64,000 bases of DNA from Burkholderia dolosa (GTDB lineage: Bacteria; Pseudomonadota; Gammaproteobacteria; Burkholderiales; Burkholderiaceae), in assembly GCF_902499135.1 (NCBI RefSeq), contig NZ_CABVPR010000015.1, positions 1 to 64,000 of the forward strand, read 5' to 3'. Positions 55,922 to 64,000 of this stretch are shown here, one piece after another. Within the stretch, counting starts at the first letter, position 1. Each line of letters begins with the position of its first letter. Both the position numbers and the translations under genes were made by a program. The notes beneath the pieces are model-generated. The model made no database searches, had not been told where the DNA came from, and worked only from the letters and a program-made list of their open reading frames with translations.

Positions 55922-56818
55922 TCAGTCAGGCTGGACGATCAGTTCGCCGGAGCGGCCGGGAATTTCGCCCCACGCGACAGGGTACGATGGCAGCGAGTCG
56001 CGGTCCAGCGTCGCGTGGTAGTCGCCCATCGTCGCAAACGTGTGGCCCTGCGCGCGCCAGCCGGCGAGCAGCTGCTCGAACACGGGCGCGAGCTTCTGGC
56101 CTTCGAGTTCCGCATGCAGCGTGAACACCTGGTCGTGCGGATTGGTTTCGGTGAACTGCAGCAGATGCGCGGCGACGTTGCCGGTGTCGATGCCGTCGAC
56201 GCCGAGCACTTCGTCGAGCGTCGGCAGCGTCGTCGGCATCTGCACGTGCGACAGCGTGCGGCCGCCGACCACGGGCAGATACGGCGAATGGCCGCGACCG
56301 TCGGACGCATAGCGCATCCCCCACGCATCGATCTGCTCGAATGCCGCGTCGTTCATCTGCCAGCCTGCGGCGCCGTGCGTGACGGGCGGCGCGCCGAAGA
56401 TCTCGACGAAGCGCGCATGGCTCTTCTGCATTTCACGCGCGGTCCAGTCGCGATCGCGCGCGCGCACGTTGTCCTGCCAGTACACGTGATCCCACGTGTG
56501 GATTCCACATTCGAAGCCGGCCTCGTGGATCGCGCGCATGTCGGCGATCGCGCGGCGGCCGATGTCGGGGCCCGGCAGCAGCACGCCGTACATCAGCTGC
56601 TTGACGCCGTAATGTTCGACGACCGACGTGCGCGACACCTTCTTCAGGAAGCCGGGGCGGAACACGCGCCGCAGCGCCCAGCCCGTATGATCGGGCCCGA
56701 GGCTGAACAGGAACGTCGCGCGCGCATTGAAGCGGTCGAAGATGCGCGCGAGGTTCGGCACGCCTTCGCGCGTGCCGCGCAGCGTGTCGACGTCGATCTT
56801 GAGGACGATGCGAGCCAA
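55922..56818 (-). CDS. arnD: 4-deoxy-4-formamido-L-arabinose-phosphoundecaprenol deformylase
   Basis: Removes the formyl group from Und-P-Ara4FN to give Und-P-Ara4N at the inner membrane. A 298-residue polysaccharide-deacetylase (NodB) fold: KIDVDTLRGTREGVPNLA at the N terminus supplies the metal-binding Asp, and FECGIHTWDHVYWQ supplies the His pair. AHLLQFTETNPHDQVFTLHAE is typical of ArnD. It follows the arnA decarboxylase gene by 12 bases on the same strand. Confidence 0.95.
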   Translation of the reverse strand: MARIVLKIDVDTLRGTREGVPNLARIFDRFNARATFLFSLGPDHTGWALRRVFRPGFLKKVSRTSVVEHYGVKQLMYGVLLPGPDIGRRAIADMRAIHEAGFECGIHTWDHVYWQDNVRARDRDWTAREMQKSHARFVEIFGAPPVTHGAAGWQMNDAAFEQIDAWGMRYASDGRGHSPYLPVVGGRTLSHVQMPTTLPTLDEVLGVDGIDTGNVAAHLLQFTETNPHDQVFTLHAELEGQKLAPVFEQLLAGWRAQGHTFATMGDYHATLDRDSLPSYPVAWGEIPGRSGELIVQPD

Positions 56819-56830
56819 GCGAGCGTCCCG

Positions 56831-57886
56831 TCAGCCTTGCTGTTCGACGAGCGCGCGCGCGTCGGCGACATGGCCGCGATACGCTTCGAAGATCTTGCGC
56901 AGCGCGTCGTCGAACGTCGACTGCGGCGCCCAGCCGAGTTCCTGCATCGTGTTGTCGATCTTCGGCACGCGATTCTGCACGTCCTGATAGCCGTTGCCGT
57001 AGTACGCGCCGGACGTCGTCTCGACGAGCTGCACCTGCTTCGCCGAATCGGCGTACTCCGGGAATTCGGCGGCGAGCTCGAGCATCTTGTGCGCGAGTTC
57101 GCGGACCGAGAAGTTGTTCTTCGGGTTGCCGATGTTGTAGATCTTGCCCGACGCGACGCCGTTCGCGTTCTCGATGATCTTCATCAGCGCGCTGATGCCG
57201 TCGTCGATGTCGGTGAACGCGCGCTTTTGCGAGCCGCCGTCCACGAGGCTGATGTTCTCGCCGCGCACGATGTGTCCGAGGAACTGCGTGACCACGCGCG
57301 AGCTGCCTTCCTTCGGCGTGTAGATCGAGTCGAGGCCGGGTCCGATCCAGTTGAATGGGCGGAACAGCGTGAAGTTCAGGCCTTCCATCCCGTAGCCCCA
57401 GATCACGCGGTCCATCAGCTGCTTCGAGCATGCGTAGATCCAGCGCGGCTTGTTGATCGGGCCGTACGTGAGGGCGGACGCGTCCGGATCGAACTGCTCG
57501 TCCGAGCACATGCCGTACACCTCGGACGTCGACGGGAACACGAGGTGCTTGCCGTACTTCACGGCCGAGCGGACGATCGGCAGGTTCGCCTCGAAGTCGA
57601 GCTCGAACACGCGCAGCGGCTGCTGGACGTACGTCGCGGGCGTCGCGATCGCGACGAGCGGCAGGATCACGTCGCACTTCTTCACGTGATACTCGACCCA
57701 CTCCTTGTTGATCGTGATGTCGCCTTCGAAGAAATGCATCCGCTCGTGGTTGACGAGATCGCCGAGCCGGTCGGTCTGCATGTCCATGCCGAACACTTCC
57801 CAATCGGTGGTTTCAAGAATGCGCTTCGACAGGTGATGGCCGATGAAGCCGTTCACACCCAGGATCAGGACTTTTTTTGCTTTCAT
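56831..57886 (-). CDS. UDP-glucuronate decarboxylase (ArnA C-terminal domain as a separate gene)
   Basis: Oxidatively decarboxylates UDP-glucuronate to UDP-4-keto-arabinose (UDP-Ara4O). A 351-residue short-chain dehydrogenase. The NAD motif VLILGVNGFIGHHLSK lies at about 5-20 and the catalytic Tyr/Lys in WIYACSKQLMDRV. The Ser of STSEVYG is the third catalytic residue. In enterics this is the C-terminal half of bifunctional ArnA; here it is a stand-alone gene. Its start overlaps the formyltransferase stop by 4 bases. Confidence 0.94.
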   Translation of the reverse strand: MKAKKVLILGVNGFIGHHLSKRILETTDWEVFGMDMQTDRLGDLVNHERMHFFEGDITINKEWVEYHVKKCDVILPLVAIATPATYVQQPLRVFELDFEANLPIVRSAVKYGKHLVFPSTSEVYGMCSDEQFDPDASALTYGPINKPRWIYACSKQLMDRVIWGYGMEGLNFTLFRPFNWIGPGLDSIYTPKEGSSRVVTQFLGHIVRGENISLVDGGSQKRAFTDIDDGISALMKIIENANGVASGKIYNIGNPKNNFSVRELAHKMLELAAEFPEYADSAKQVQLVETTSGAYYGNGYQDVQNRVPKIDNTMQELGWAPQSTFDDALRKIFEAYRGHVADARALVEQQG

Positions 57887-58830
57887 GAATGACGGGAAGA
57901 ATGAATGAACTGCGCGAATTCCGCGGGCGTCACGACGGTGTGGCTGCCGTCGCGCTGTTGCCACAGCTCGAGAATGGAAAGGGCACGGCTGTCGCCGCAG
58001 ACGCCGAGTAGCGCATTATCGCTTACGTGCAGGCCGGGCGGCAAATCAGCCGCCGCCGCGGCAGCCGCGCTGCCGGGCCCCGCCAGCCGCGCGCGCGCGA
58101 CGACGAAACGCTCGCCCGCGACGTCGGTGAACGCGCCCGGATACGGCGGCGCGACCGCGCGCACGAGGTTGTAGACCTGCGCGGCCGGCTTCGTCCAGTC
58201 GATGCGGCCGTCCTCGGGCTTGCGCCCGCCGTAGTAGCTGCCGGCCGACAGGTCGTTCGGCAGGTGCGGCGCGTCGCCCGCGAGCAGCGCGGGCAGCACG
58301 CGCCAGAGCGTCTGCTCGGCCGCGACGGTGACCTTGTCGAACACCTGCGCGGCCGTGTCGTCCGGCAGGATCGGCACGGCCGTCTGACCGACGATCGCGC
58401 CGGCGTCGGGCTTCGCGGCCATCTCGTGCAGCGTCGCGCCGGTTTCCGTTTCGCCGTTCAGCACCGCCCAGTTCGTCGGCACGCGGCCGCGGTATTTCGG
58501 CAGCAGCGAACCGTGCATGTTGTATGCACCGCGCGGCGCGATCGCGAGCAGGTCCGGCGGCAGCATGTGGCGGTAATAGAACGAGAAGATGAAGTCGGGC
58601 CGCGCGTCGGACACCGCGCGGCGCAGCGCCGGGTCGGCGGGGTCGGCCGGCGTGACGACCGGAATGCCGTGCTCGGCCGCCACCGACGCGACGCTGCCGA
58701 ACCAGATGTTCTCGTTCGGATTGTCTTCGTGCGTGACGACGAGCGCGACGTCGACGCCGCGCGCGAGCAGCACCTGCAGGCACCGCACGCCGACGTTGTG
58801 ATACGCGAAGACGACCGCGCGCGGCTTCAT
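57883..58830 (-). CDS. UDP-L-Ara4N formyltransferase (ArnA N-terminal domain as a separate gene)
   Basis: N-formylates UDP-L-Ara4N using 10-formyl-tetrahydrofolate. A 315-residue protein equal to the N-terminal half of enteric ArnA. The catalytic Asn-His and Asp are in NMHGSLLPKYRGR and KPDAGAIVG. The C-terminal OB-like part is less conserved and alanine-rich (SAAAAAAADLPPG). Start and stop both overlap neighbours by 4 bases (arnC upstream, arnA decarboxylase downstream), so translation is tightly coupled. Confidence 0.93.
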   Translation of the reverse strand: MKPRAVVFAYHNVGVRCLQVLLARGVDVALVVTHEDNPNENIWFGSVASVAAEHGIPVVTPADPADPALRRAVSDARPDFIFSFYYRHMLPPDLLAIAPRGAYNMHGSLLPKYRGRVPTNWAVLNGETETGATLHEMAAKPDAGAIVGQTAVPILPDDTAAQVFDKVTVAAEQTLWRVLPALLAGDAPHLPNDLSAGSYYGGRKPEDGRIDWTKPAAQVYNLVRAVAPPYPGAFTDVAGERFVVARARLAGPGSAAAAAAADLPPGLHVSDNALLGVCGDSRALSILELWQQRDGSHTVVTPAEFAQFIHSSRHS

Positions 58831-59849
58831 TGTGCAGCCTCGGTGCGCGCGGCGCCGGCCGGCACCGCCGGCACGCCGTCGTGCTGTTCGAGCACGGCCT
58901 GGATCAGATAGCGCGGCCGTGCGCGCACCTGCTGATAGATGCGCCCGACGTACTCGCCGAGCAGGCCGAGCGCGAACAGGATCACGCCGAGCAGGAAGAA
59001 GGTGATCGCGAACAGCGTGAACACGCCTTGCACTTCCGCGCCGACGATGAAGCGCCGTACGAGCAGCAGCACGAACAGCGCGGCGGAGCCGAGCGACAGG
59101 ATCACGCCGATGAACGACAGCCACTGCAGCGGCACGACCGAAAAGCCCGTCACCAGATCGAAGTTCAGCCGGATCAGGCTGTACAGCGAATACTTCGACT
59201 GGCCCGCGAAGCGCTCCTCGTGCGCGACCTCGATTTCGGTCGGATTCTGCGCGAACGTGTAGGCGAGCGCGGGGATGAACGTGTTCACTTCGCCGCACAC
59301 GTTGATCGTGTCGATGATGCGGCGGCTGTATGCGCGCAGCATGCAGCCCTGGTCGGTCATCTTGATGCGCGTGATGCGCTCGCGCAGCCGGTTCATCATC
59401 GCGGATGCCTTGCGCCGCCACAGGCTGTCCTGGCGCTGCTTGCGGATCGAGCCGACGTAGTCGTAGCCCTCGTGCATCTTGGCGATCAGCTTGCCGATTT
59501 CCTCCGGCGGATTCTGCAGGTCGGCGTCGAGCGTGACGACGATGTCGCCGCGCGACTGCGCGAAGCCCGCGAGGATCGCCATGTGCTGCCCGTAGTTGCC
59601 GTTGAGCAGCACGACGCGCGTCGTGTCGGGCCGCACGTGGAACTGGTCGGCGAGCATCGCGGCCGAGCGGTCGCGGCTGCCGTCGTTGATCAGGATCACT
59701 TCGTACGACGTGCCCAGTGCGTCGAGGGCCGGGTACAGGCGCGCGAACAGCGCGGCGAGGCCGTCTTCCTCGTTGTACACGGGGATGATGACCGATACTT
59801 CCGGACGGTCGGCGTCCCGGTGACCGGCGCGTGCTTCAGGGTGACTCAT
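58827..59849 (-). CDS. arnC: undecaprenyl-phosphate 4-deoxy-4-formamido-L-arabinose transferase
   Basis: Transfers Ara4FN from UDP to undecaprenyl phosphate at the cytoplasmic face. A 340-residue GT2 enzyme: VSVIIPVYNEEDGL, then VVTLDADLQNPPEEI with the DxD-like motif. Two C-terminal membrane helices follow (about 245-270 and 280-305, with LLGVILFALGLLGEYVGRIY). It begins 6 bases after arnB and overlaps the formyltransferase by 4 bases. Confidence 0.95.
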   Translation of the reverse strand: MSHPEARAGHRDADRPEVSVIIPVYNEEDGLAALFARLYPALDALGTSYEVILINDGSRDRSAAMLADQFHVRPDTTRVVLLNGNYGQHMAILAGFAQSRGDIVVTLDADLQNPPEEIGKLIAKMHEGYDYVGSIRKQRQDSLWRRKASAMMNRLRERITRIKMTDQGCMLRAYSRRIIDTINVCGEVNTFIPALAYTFAQNPTEIEVAHEERFAGQSKYSLYSLIRLNFDLVTGFSVVPLQWLSFIGVILSLGSAALFVLLLVRRFIVGAEVQGVFTLFAITFFLLGVILFALGLLGEYVGRIYQQVRARPRYLIQAVLEQHDGVPAVPAGAARTEAAQ

Positions 59850-59855
59850 GTACGC

Positions 59856-61007
59856 TTACTTTCCGTATTGTTCGCAAATCTGATTGATCGCGTCGACCAC
59901 GCGACGCACGTCGTCTTCCGTCATCTGCGTGAAGAGCGGCAGCGTGACGGTCGACGCGCCGTACCGTTCGGCGTGCGGGAACATTCCTTCCTTGAAGCCG
60001 CGCGCACGGTACAGCGTGAAAAGATGGATCGCCGGGTAGTGGACGCCCGTGCCGATTCCGCGCTCCTTCATCTGTGCCATGAAGTCGGCGCGCGAGATCG
60101 ACAGGCGCTCGAGCGGCAGCGTGACCTGGAACATGTGCCAGTTGCCGTTTTCGAAATCGGCGACGGGCAGCCCGAGGCCGAGCTTCACGGCCGGCCCGCC
60201 GTCGAGCGCGGCGAAATACGCGCGCGCGAGCGCGCGGCGCTGCGCGGTGAAGCGCTCGAGGTGCGGCAGCTGACCGAGCCCGACGCGCGCGGCGACGTCG
60301 GTCAGGTTGTACTTGCCGCCGAGCACGTCGCAATCCATCCCGTCGAAGCCGGTGCGCGTGATGCCTTGCAGACGGTACTTCTGCGCGAGCGCGGCTTCGT
60401 GTTCGTCGTTCAGCACGAGCGCGCCGCCTTCGATCGTCGTCAGGTTCTTGTTCGCGTGGAAGCTGAACGACACGATGTCGCCGATCGCGCCGATGCGCTT
60501 GCCGTTCCACGTCGAGCCGAGCGCCTGCGCGGCGTCTTCGATCACGCGCAGGCCGTGCGCGCGCGCGATCGCGTACAGCCGGTCCATGTCGACCGGCAGC
60601 CCCGCCAGATAGACGGGAACGATCGCCTTCGTGCGCGGCGTGATCGCCTGCTCGACCTTGTCGAGGTCGATGTTGCGCGTGACCGGATCGATATCGGCGA
60701 ATACGGGCGTCGCGCCCGTCTCGAGAATCACGTTGCTGGTCGATACCCACGACGCCGGCGTCGTGATCACTTCGTCGCCGGGGCCGACGCCCGCGATGCG
60801 CAGGCCGATCTCGAGCGTGCAGGTGCCCGAGTTGAATGCGCGCACCGGCCGGCCGCCGCAGTATTCGGACAGCGCGGCCTCGAACTTCTGGTTCTGCGGG
60901 CCGGTCGTGATCCAGCCCGAGCGCAGCACGTCGACGACGCCCTGAATGGTTTCCTCGTCGATTTCCGGGCGGGTGAACGGCAGAAACGGAGCGGTAGTCT
61001 GGCTCAT
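59856..61007 (-). CDS. arnB: UDP-4-amino-4-deoxy-L-arabinose-oxoglutarate aminotransferase
   Basis: Uses pyridoxal phosphate and glutamate to convert UDP-Ara4O to UDP-L-Ara4N. The 383-residue protein is a DegT/DnrJ/EryC1-type sugar aminotransferase. It shows SGWITTGPQNQKFE, FNSGTCTLEIGL, EDAAQALGSTW and the PLP-binding lysine in SFHANKNLTTIEGG. The ATG at 61007 begins MSQTTAPFLPF. Two tandem hairpins lie in its leader (61037-61082). Confidence 0.95.
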   Translation of the reverse strand: MSQTTAPFLPFTRPEIDEETIQGVVDVLRSGWITTGPQNQKFEAALSEYCGGRPVRAFNSGTCTLEIGLRIAGVGPGDEVITTPASWVSTSNVILETGATPVFADIDPVTRNIDLDKVEQAITPRTKAIVPVYLAGLPVDMDRLYAIARAHGLRVIEDAAQALGSTWNGKRIGAIGDIVSFSFHANKNLTTIEGGALVLNDEHEAALAQKYRLQGITRTGFDGMDCDVLGGKYNLTDVAARVGLGQLPHLERFTAQRRALARAYFAALDGGPAVKLGLGLPVADFENGNWHMFQVTLPLERLSISRADFMAQMKERGIGTGVHYPAIHLFTLYRARGFKEGMFPHAERYGASTVTLPLFTQMTEDDVRRVVDAINQICEQYGK

Positions 61008-61036
61008 GAACGCATTGGCCTGTAATGGCGTGTAAT

Positions 61037-61082
61037 AAAAGGGTCGGGCGGTCCCGCCCGAAACCGGCATTAAACACCGGTT
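61037..61082 (-). terminator. tandem hairpins between arnE-like gene and arnB (possible attenuator)
   Basis: On the minus strand, AACCGG/CCGGTT (61062-61067 with 61077-61082) is followed by a perfect GC stem CGGGCGG/CCGCCCG (61045-61051 with 61054-61060), then ACCCTTTT. The second stem with its T-run could terminate or attenuate transcription entering arnB. Confidence 0.5.
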
Positions 61083-61138
61083 GGCGGATTCGTACCGTGA
61101 TTTTTTGTAGGCGGCCGCTTAACGCGGCAACGGCCGGC

Positions 61139-61510
61139 TCAGCTGCGTGCGAGCACGAATACGCCGACCAGGATGATCGCGATGCCGACGAGCCGCTGGA
61201 CCGACAGCACCTCGCCGAACAGGTACCAGGCCGCGAACGCGTTGACGACGTAGCCGAGCGACAGCATCGGATACGCGATCGACACGTCGACGCGCGACAG
61301 CCCGACGATCCACACGACGACGCTCAGCACGTAGCATGCGAGGCCGCCGATGATCGGCAGCTGGGTCGCGATCTTCAGGCCGACCGGAACGATGTTCGCA
61401 CGGGTGAATTCGAAGTGTCCAACGGCGTTGACGCCGGCCTTCAGCAAAAGTTGCGCGCAGGCGTTGAGCATCACGCCGGTGACGATGCAGACGAACGAAA
61501 CGGGATTCAT
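61139..61510 (-). CDS. small EamA/SMR-type membrane protein, ArnE/ArnF-like
   Basis: A 123-residue protein with four hydrophobic helices (for example FVCIVTGVMLNACAQLLLKAG, GGLACYVLSVVVWIVGL, VVNAFAAWYLFGE, LVGIAIILVGVFVLA). In enterics ArnE and ArnF together are thought to flip Und-P-L-Ara4N to the periplasmic face. Only one such gene is present here, between arnT and arnB, so it may act as a homodimer. The flippase role is inferred from context. Confidence 0.88.
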   Translation of the reverse strand: MNPVSFVCIVTGVMLNACAQLLLKAGVNAVGHFEFTRANIVPVGLKIATQLPIIGGLACYVLSVVVWIVGLSRVDVSIAYPMLSLGYVVNAFAAWYLFGEVLSVQRLVGIAIILVGVFVLARS

Positions 61511-61524
61511 GCGACGGGGCGTCC

Positions 61525-63201
61525 TTACGATTGCGGTTTTTCCACGATCACGCGGCGGTTGTCGCGCGCGATCACGCGCATCGGCACGTGCCGCGCGACG
61601 AGCGCGTCATACTGGCCGGGCGGCATGATCGCGAGCGCGTGGGTGTCGTGCTCCCAGCGCGCGATCCATTCGTCGACGGTCGGAATCCATTTGTTCGGCT
61701 CGACCGAAATCCCGAACGCGAGTTCGTCCTGACGATGAACCATGATCGTCGTGTGGCCGACGTAGAACGGGAACGTGTGGTCGAGCATCTCGATCGAGTA
61801 GAACGGCGTGTCGGGCGGCAGCTTCGCCAGTTCCGCGCGCACCGCCGGTGCGAGCAGGGCGCCCGAGCTGTAGCGACCGAATTCGTCGTGCCCGGTGCCG
61901 CCGATCGTGCCGAACAGCAGCCACGCGGTCGCGAACGCGGTGAGCGCGGCCGCGACGCCCGTACGGCGGTTCAGCCACGCGGCGGCGAGCGTCAGCGCGG
62001 CCGCGACCGCGAGGCCCGCGTACAGCCACATCTGGAATGCGCGGTACAGCGCGTTCGGCGTGCGCGCGTCGCCCTGGTACGCGAGGAAGATGATCCCGAA
62101 CGCGGCCGCGACGAAGAACACCAGGTAGCCGAGCAGATGGCGGCGGAACCGGTCCGCGCTCAGCAGCGGCAGGTACGCGCCGATCACGAGCGCCAGCGCC
62201 GGCGCGACCGGCAGCACGTACGAGATCAGCTTCGAGTGCGACGCGCTGAAGAACAGGAAGATGAACGCGCTCCAGATCAGCAGCACGAGCATCGGCGAGA
62301 AGCCGTTCGGCTGGCGCGGCATGCGCAGCGCATGCCGCACGCTCTGCCACGCGACCGACAGCCACGGCAGGAAGCCGACCAGCAGCACGGGCGCGAAGTA
62401 GTAGAACGGTCCGGGGCGGTTCTGTTCCGGGGTCAGGTAGCGGCGGAACTGCTGGACGACGAAGAAGAAGTTGAAGAATTCGGGGTTGCGCTGCTGCACG
62501 AGCACGAACCACGGCGTGACGATCGCGAAGAAGATCACGAGCCCGCTCACCAGATACAGCCGCTTCCACAGCGCCCAGTCGCGCGCGATCAGCGTATAGA
62601 GCACGAGCACCGCGCCGGGCAGGATCACGCCGACGAGGCCCTTGGACAGCACCGCGAGCGCCATCGCGGCCCAGCACGTCCACATCCAGCCGCGCACGGC
62701 GGCCGCGCGCAGCCCCGGCCGCTGCGCGAGCAGCAGCGCGCACAGCGACACCGCCATCCAGAGCGCGAGCCCCATGTCGAGCGCGTTGAAGTGGCCCATC
62801 AGGTTCCAGTACGGCGACGACGCGAGCACGATCGCCGCGAGGAAGCCGGACAGCGGGTTGAACAGCCGCGCGCCGGTGAAGCCGACGAGCAGCACGCCGG
62901 CGAAGCTCGCGAGCGCCGTATACAGGCGCGCCTGCCATTCGCCGATGCCGAACCACGCGAACGTCAGCGCGTTCAGCCAGGTCTGCAGCGGCGGCTTCTC
63001 GAAGTACTTGTAGCCGTTGTAGCGCGGCGTGATCCAGTCGCCGGTGACGAACATCTCGCGCGCCATTTCCGCGTAGCGGCCTTCGTCGCTCGGAATCAGG
63101 TGGCGCAGCCCGAGCGGCGCGAACCAGACGACCGCGAACGCGACGAGCAGGAGGACGAGCGTGATGCGATTGAGCGGTAGCCTCGACGGCGTATCGTTCA
63201 T
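61525..63201 (-). CDS. arnT: lipid A 4-amino-4-deoxy-L-arabinose transferase
   Basis: Transfers L-Ara4N from undecaprenyl phosphate to lipid A phosphates on the periplasmic side, lowering the negative charge. A 558-residue GT83 polytopic membrane enzyme of the GT39-like PMT fold. The first loop carries the catalytic acidic motif region IPSDEGRYAEMAREM and then GYKYFEKPPLQTWL. About twelve helices precede a C-terminal periplasmic domain (about 430-558, HTFPFYVGHTTIMVHRQDELAF). The ATG at 63201 starts MNDTPSRLPL. Confidence 0.95.
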   Translation of the reverse strand: MNDTPSRLPLNRITLVLLLVAFAVVWFAPLGLRHLIPSDEGRYAEMAREMFVTGDWITPRYNGYKYFEKPPLQTWLNALTFAWFGIGEWQARLYTALASFAGVLLVGFTGARLFNPLSGFLAAIVLASSPYWNLMGHFNALDMGLALWMAVSLCALLLAQRPGLRAAAVRGWMWTCWAAMALAVLSKGLVGVILPGAVLVLYTLIARDWALWKRLYLVSGLVIFFAIVTPWFVLVQQRNPEFFNFFFVVQQFRRYLTPEQNRPGPFYYFAPVLLVGFLPWLSVAWQSVRHALRMPRQPNGFSPMLVLLIWSAFIFLFFSASHSKLISYVLPVAPALALVIGAYLPLLSADRFRRHLLGYLVFFVAAAFGIIFLAYQGDARTPNALYRAFQMWLYAGLAVAAALTLAAAWLNRRTGVAAALTAFATAWLLFGTIGGTGHDEFGRYSSGALLAPAVRAELAKLPPDTPFYSIEMLDHTFPFYVGHTTIMVHRQDELAFGISVEPNKWIPTVDEWIARWEHDTHALAIMPPGQYDALVARHVPMRVIARDNRRVIVEKPQS

Positions 63202-63311
63202 GGGTTTTTCAGCCTGTTGGTTGTTGTGATGGGCCGCCGGCGCGGTACGCCGGGGCGGGACGCATACCGGGGATCGACCCGGCGCCGGCCGGAGTTTTAC
63301 CGCATCGGGGA

Positions 63312-63686
63312 TCAACGTTCAATCAAGAGCGCGGCGGCGACTTTGCGGCCCTCGGCCATCAGGATGTTGTAGGTGCGGCAGGCCGCCTGGAAATCCATCG
63401 TCTCGACGCCGATCCGTCTGGCCGTGAGCGCGGCGACGAGCCGCGGATGAGGAAAGCGCAGCCGCGCGCCGCTGCCGAAGATCACGACTTCGGGCGCCGG
63501 GTCGAGCAGCATCGCGAAGTGCTCGGGCGCCAGCGCGTCGAACGACGACACGGGCCAGTCGCGGACCGGCGCGCCGGGCAGCACGATCACGCTCGTCGCG
63601 TGGCGTTCCAGATTGACGTCGACATAATCGGGGCCGTAGCCGGTGACGGTATTGAGCGCGCCGCTCGCATCCTGGTGCAGTTTCAA
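63312..63686 (-). CDS. Mth938-like (DUF498) domain protein
   Basis: A 124-residue small protein of the Mth938/NDUFAF3-like family (DUF498), of uncertain function; its mitochondrial relative assists complex I assembly. It shows VIVLPGAPVRDWPV, FGSGARLRFPHP, and ARRIGVETMDFQAACRTYNIL, the family core. The start is probably TTG at 63686 (MKLHQDAS), since no ATG lies in frame at the family's N terminus and upstream codons are basic and unlike the family. It is the first leftward gene, 110 bases before arnT. Confidence 0.85.
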   Translation of the reverse strand: MKLHQDASGALNTVTGYGPDYVDVNLERHATSVIVLPGAPVRDWPVSSFDALAPEHFAMLLDPAPEVVIFGSGARLRFPHPRLVAALTARRIGVETMDFQAACRTYNILMAEGRKVAAALLIER

Positions 63687-64000
63687 ATCGGTATTCCGAG
63701 GTTTCCGTGAGGGAGAGTCAGGCAGCCCCGCGCGGGGCCGGCGGCCGGTTTCGCGCGCGGCGCTCGCGGGACGCCTGACGGCGCGGGCCCGGCGCGGCTT
63801 TGGTGCATTGCGAAAGTCGGCCAAAATCCGCTAAATTATAACTTTTTGGTCGCCTCCGGGCGGCACTTGCGTCGTGCGTCGCCACAAGCCGCGTCCGACC
63901 GCCGCTTTTTTCCAGCCTAGACAGCGCGCACAGACCGGCCGCTCTCCAGTTTTGATCCCGTCCCCCGGCCGCAAGGCCAACCCAGGAACCGTGTCGTCGT
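63687..64000. other. intergenic region at the right edge
   Basis: 314 bases. It holds a rightward promoter candidate (63808-63837), and the sequence ends with AGGAACCGTG at 63983-63992, where a GTG (63990) could begin a gene cut by the window edge. Nothing else is supported. Confidence 0.45.
63808..63837 (+). promoter_or_regulatory. candidate rightward promoter at the window edge
   Basis: TTGCGA (63808-63813) and TAAATT (63832-63837), 18 bases apart, in a locally AT-rich stretch that also reads TATAAC just after. It would drive a gene beyond position 64000. Confidence 0.4.

Overview
The window is a GC-rich stretch of a Burkholderia-type chromosome, most likely chromosome 1 of a Burkholderia cepacia complex member. 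This is inferred from codon use and gene order (purL; rpsF-priB-rpsR-rplI-dnaB; a split arn operon; PhoH/bcp next to arn), not from a database match. Most of it is conserved, densely packed core genome. No rRNA, tRNA, CRISPR array or intact mobile element was seen.

Left part (0-18.6 kb): purL and a small acetyltransferase run rightward to tandem terminators. A leftward run follows: selO, msrB, yciB, bolA and a periplasmic parvulin. Next is a rightward fatty-acid cluster (acyl-CoA ligase, FadB-type fused enzyme, nicotinamidase, thiolase) with a palindrome ahead of the fadB-like gene. A membrane diguanylate cyclase and a convergent lipoprotein with a glycosidase-like fold close this part.

Accessory islet (about 18.65-22.65 kb): two long gene-poor stretches surround a two-gene leftward unit encoding a secreted leucine-rich-repeat protein and a secreted LprI-like/DUF4232-like protein. 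At its right edge lies a degraded fragment of a P4-type tyrosine integrase. This is the only region with clear signs of transfer and the best place to look for something undescribed.

Middle (22.6-46.6 kb): small enzymes (Dabb, hotdog thioesterase, esterase, GNAT, NRDE/TANGO2), ygfZ, then mltG-tmk-holB-tatD. Next come a secreted ankyrin protein, a Rap1a/Tai-like protein, an MscS channel, a stand-alone ATPase and a GT4 glycosyltransferase. After these are envelope proteins (SYLF lipoprotein, PsiF, LysM/BON) and an asparaginase. The glyoxylate pathway gcl-hyi-glxR sits opposite a LysR regulator, followed by an ECF sigma/anti-sigma pair.

Right part (46.7-64 kb): the rpsF-priB-rpsR-rplI ribosomal operon, dnaB, a DUF47-Pit phosphate transporter pair, an NlpC/P60 lipoprotein, a PIN-PhoH ATPase, bcp, and a complete leftward set for lipid A aminoarabinose (arnT, an arnE-like gene, arnB, arnC, arnA split into two genes, arnD). 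ArnB/A/C/D make undecaprenyl-phosphate-L-Ara4N, the small EamA protein probably flips it, and ArnT transfers it to lipid A. An Mth938-like gene with a probable TTG start precedes arnT, and a rightward promoter lies at the window edge.
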